DNA of 34,183 bases, from assembly GCA_017434045.1 (NCBI GenBank), contig JAFRGA010000045.1:1-34183 (forward strand), read 5' to 3'. Below the pieces are notes generated by a model, which made no database searches, was not told the DNA's origin, and saw only the letters and a list, made by a program, of their open reading frames with translations. Source of the stretch: Eggerthellaceae bacterium. Lineage in GTDB: Bacteria > Actinomycetota > Coriobacteriia > Coriobacteriales > Eggerthellaceae. Shown piece by piece: positions 33,911-34,183 of this stretch. A program made the translations under genes and the position numbers. Numbering within the stretch: position 1 is the stretch's first letter; every line of letters begins with the position of its first letter.

Positions 33911-33951
33911 ATGAATGTGGCAAAGGGTCAGACCCTTTTCCACATTCATAA
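33909..33951. repeat. REP-like 43-base palindrome
   Basis: Arms of 21 bases (TTATGAATGTGG then AAAGGGTC, mirrored by GACCCTTT then CCACATTCATAA) are complementary apart from one C/T mismatch, around a single central A. The GGGTCAGACCC core with CCACATT ends is wording I remember from palindromes around REP-associated (Y1) transposases in other bacteria. No such transposase is in the window. It may also extend the tyrS terminator. Confidence 0.7.
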
Positions 33952-33988
33952 CGTTTCTGAGCGGTGCTTTGCAAGCGCCCCTTGTGTT

Positions 33989-34059
33989 TTGGAAACGATT
34001 ACATACAACATTATGTAGGGAAGACCGAGGCCAAAATCTAAGTATATTTACAGATTTGG
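33989..34059. promoter_or_regulatory. Cluster of operator-like inverted repeats
   Basis: TTGGAAACGATTACA (33989-34003) fits the Bacillus cre pattern WTGNAANCGNWNNCW at every position. It overlaps TACATA/TATGTA arms (34000-34005, 34012-34017). A third pair, CCAAAATCT (34031-34039) and AGATTTGG (34052-34059), follows. The stretch is AT-rich and lies 40-110 bases upstream of a strong promoter. Binding by a LacI-type regulator is a guess. Confidence 0.3.
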
Positions 34060-34096
34060 TAGCTTTGTGTAGACTCCCCAATCCGCCATTTTTTCC

Positions 34097-34125
34097 TTGA
34101 CCGCGGGGCGGGGGGAGGGTAGTAT
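34097..34125 (+). promoter_or_regulatory. Strong sigma-70-type promoter at the window end
   Basis: TTGACC is separated by 17 bases from TAGTAT (followed by AAC), with a G-rich spacer. The spacing is ideal and the -35 nearly consensus, as for stable-RNA promoters. Confidence 0.6.
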
Positions 34126-34130
34126 AACAA

Positions 34131-34183
34131 CTCGCCGCTTGCGCGACAGGCGAGGCGGCGGGCGGGCCGGAAGGCCCCGCCGA
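34131..34183 (+). ncRNA. 5' end of a possible structured RNA, cut by the window
   Basis: Downstream of the promoter no start codon or ribosome site appears. The sequence folds instead: CTCGCC pairs with GGCGAG, then GGCGGG...CCCCGCC closes a GGAA loop. The window stops at GCCGA. A GC-rich stem with GGAA loop about 50 bases after the start, just before an expected GGAAAGTCC, would suit the 5' part of bacterial type A RNase P RNA. An rRNA operon leader is an alternative. The identity cannot be settled from these 53 bases. Confidence 0.3.

Overview
The window is a chromosomal stretch of a high-GC bacterium. Gene content and protein flavour (a combined argCJBDGH run, class A PBPs with acidic or Lys-rich tails, an unnamed tandem-HTH regulator, a stand-alone TadV/CpaA-type prepilin peptidase) suggest a Coriobacteriia member, probably Eggerthellaceae. 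This placement is an inference from the look of the proteins; no marker comparison could be run.

Layout. 1-3753: 3' end of rpsA with its terminator, then coaE and uvrB as a tight pair. 3754-6082: a two-HTH regulator of unknown target and an unrecognised 229-residue protein. 6083-7451: a 1.37-kb gene-free region packed with repeats. 7452-9640: dtd and recN, divergent from an almost shared start region, recN apparently leaderless. 9854-13616: pheS and pheT separated by a palindromic element and closed by a strong terminator. 13629-15209: a SEC-C type methionine aminopeptidase and a prepilin peptidase. 15210-16934: a small Phd-like antitoxin with a LexA-box-like site at its promoter, convergent with a GCS2-type glutamate-cysteine ligase. 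17135-24605: argC-argJ-argB-argD-argG-argH, covering glutamate acetylation to arginine except ornithine carbamoyltransferase, which is absent here. 24629-29637: two paralogous class A penicillin-binding proteins in tail-to-tail orientation around a small lipoprotein. 29738-30087: a MITE-like element with about 47-bp inverted ends. 30107-33808: a U32 peptidase-family protein (RlhA-like) and tyrS. 33809-34183: tyrS terminator, a REP-like palindrome, operator-like inverted repeats, and a strong promoter firing into a structured sequence cut off by the window end.

The most unusual signal is the noncoding array at about 6532-7336. A 24-nt unit (TGCA at one end, GTGCAC at the other, purine-rich GGGGAAG between) is repeated about 20 times in both orientations. 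One block keeps an exact 42-bp period, the other an exact 31-bp period, and they point toward each other. The 31-bp period cannot keep a reading frame and the spacers are far too short for CRISPR. I do not recognise the family. Three further palindromic element types (10922-11040, 29738-30087, 33909-33951) and a hairpin module shared between 6310-6395 and 29866-29952 show that the intergenic regions carry several repeat families.
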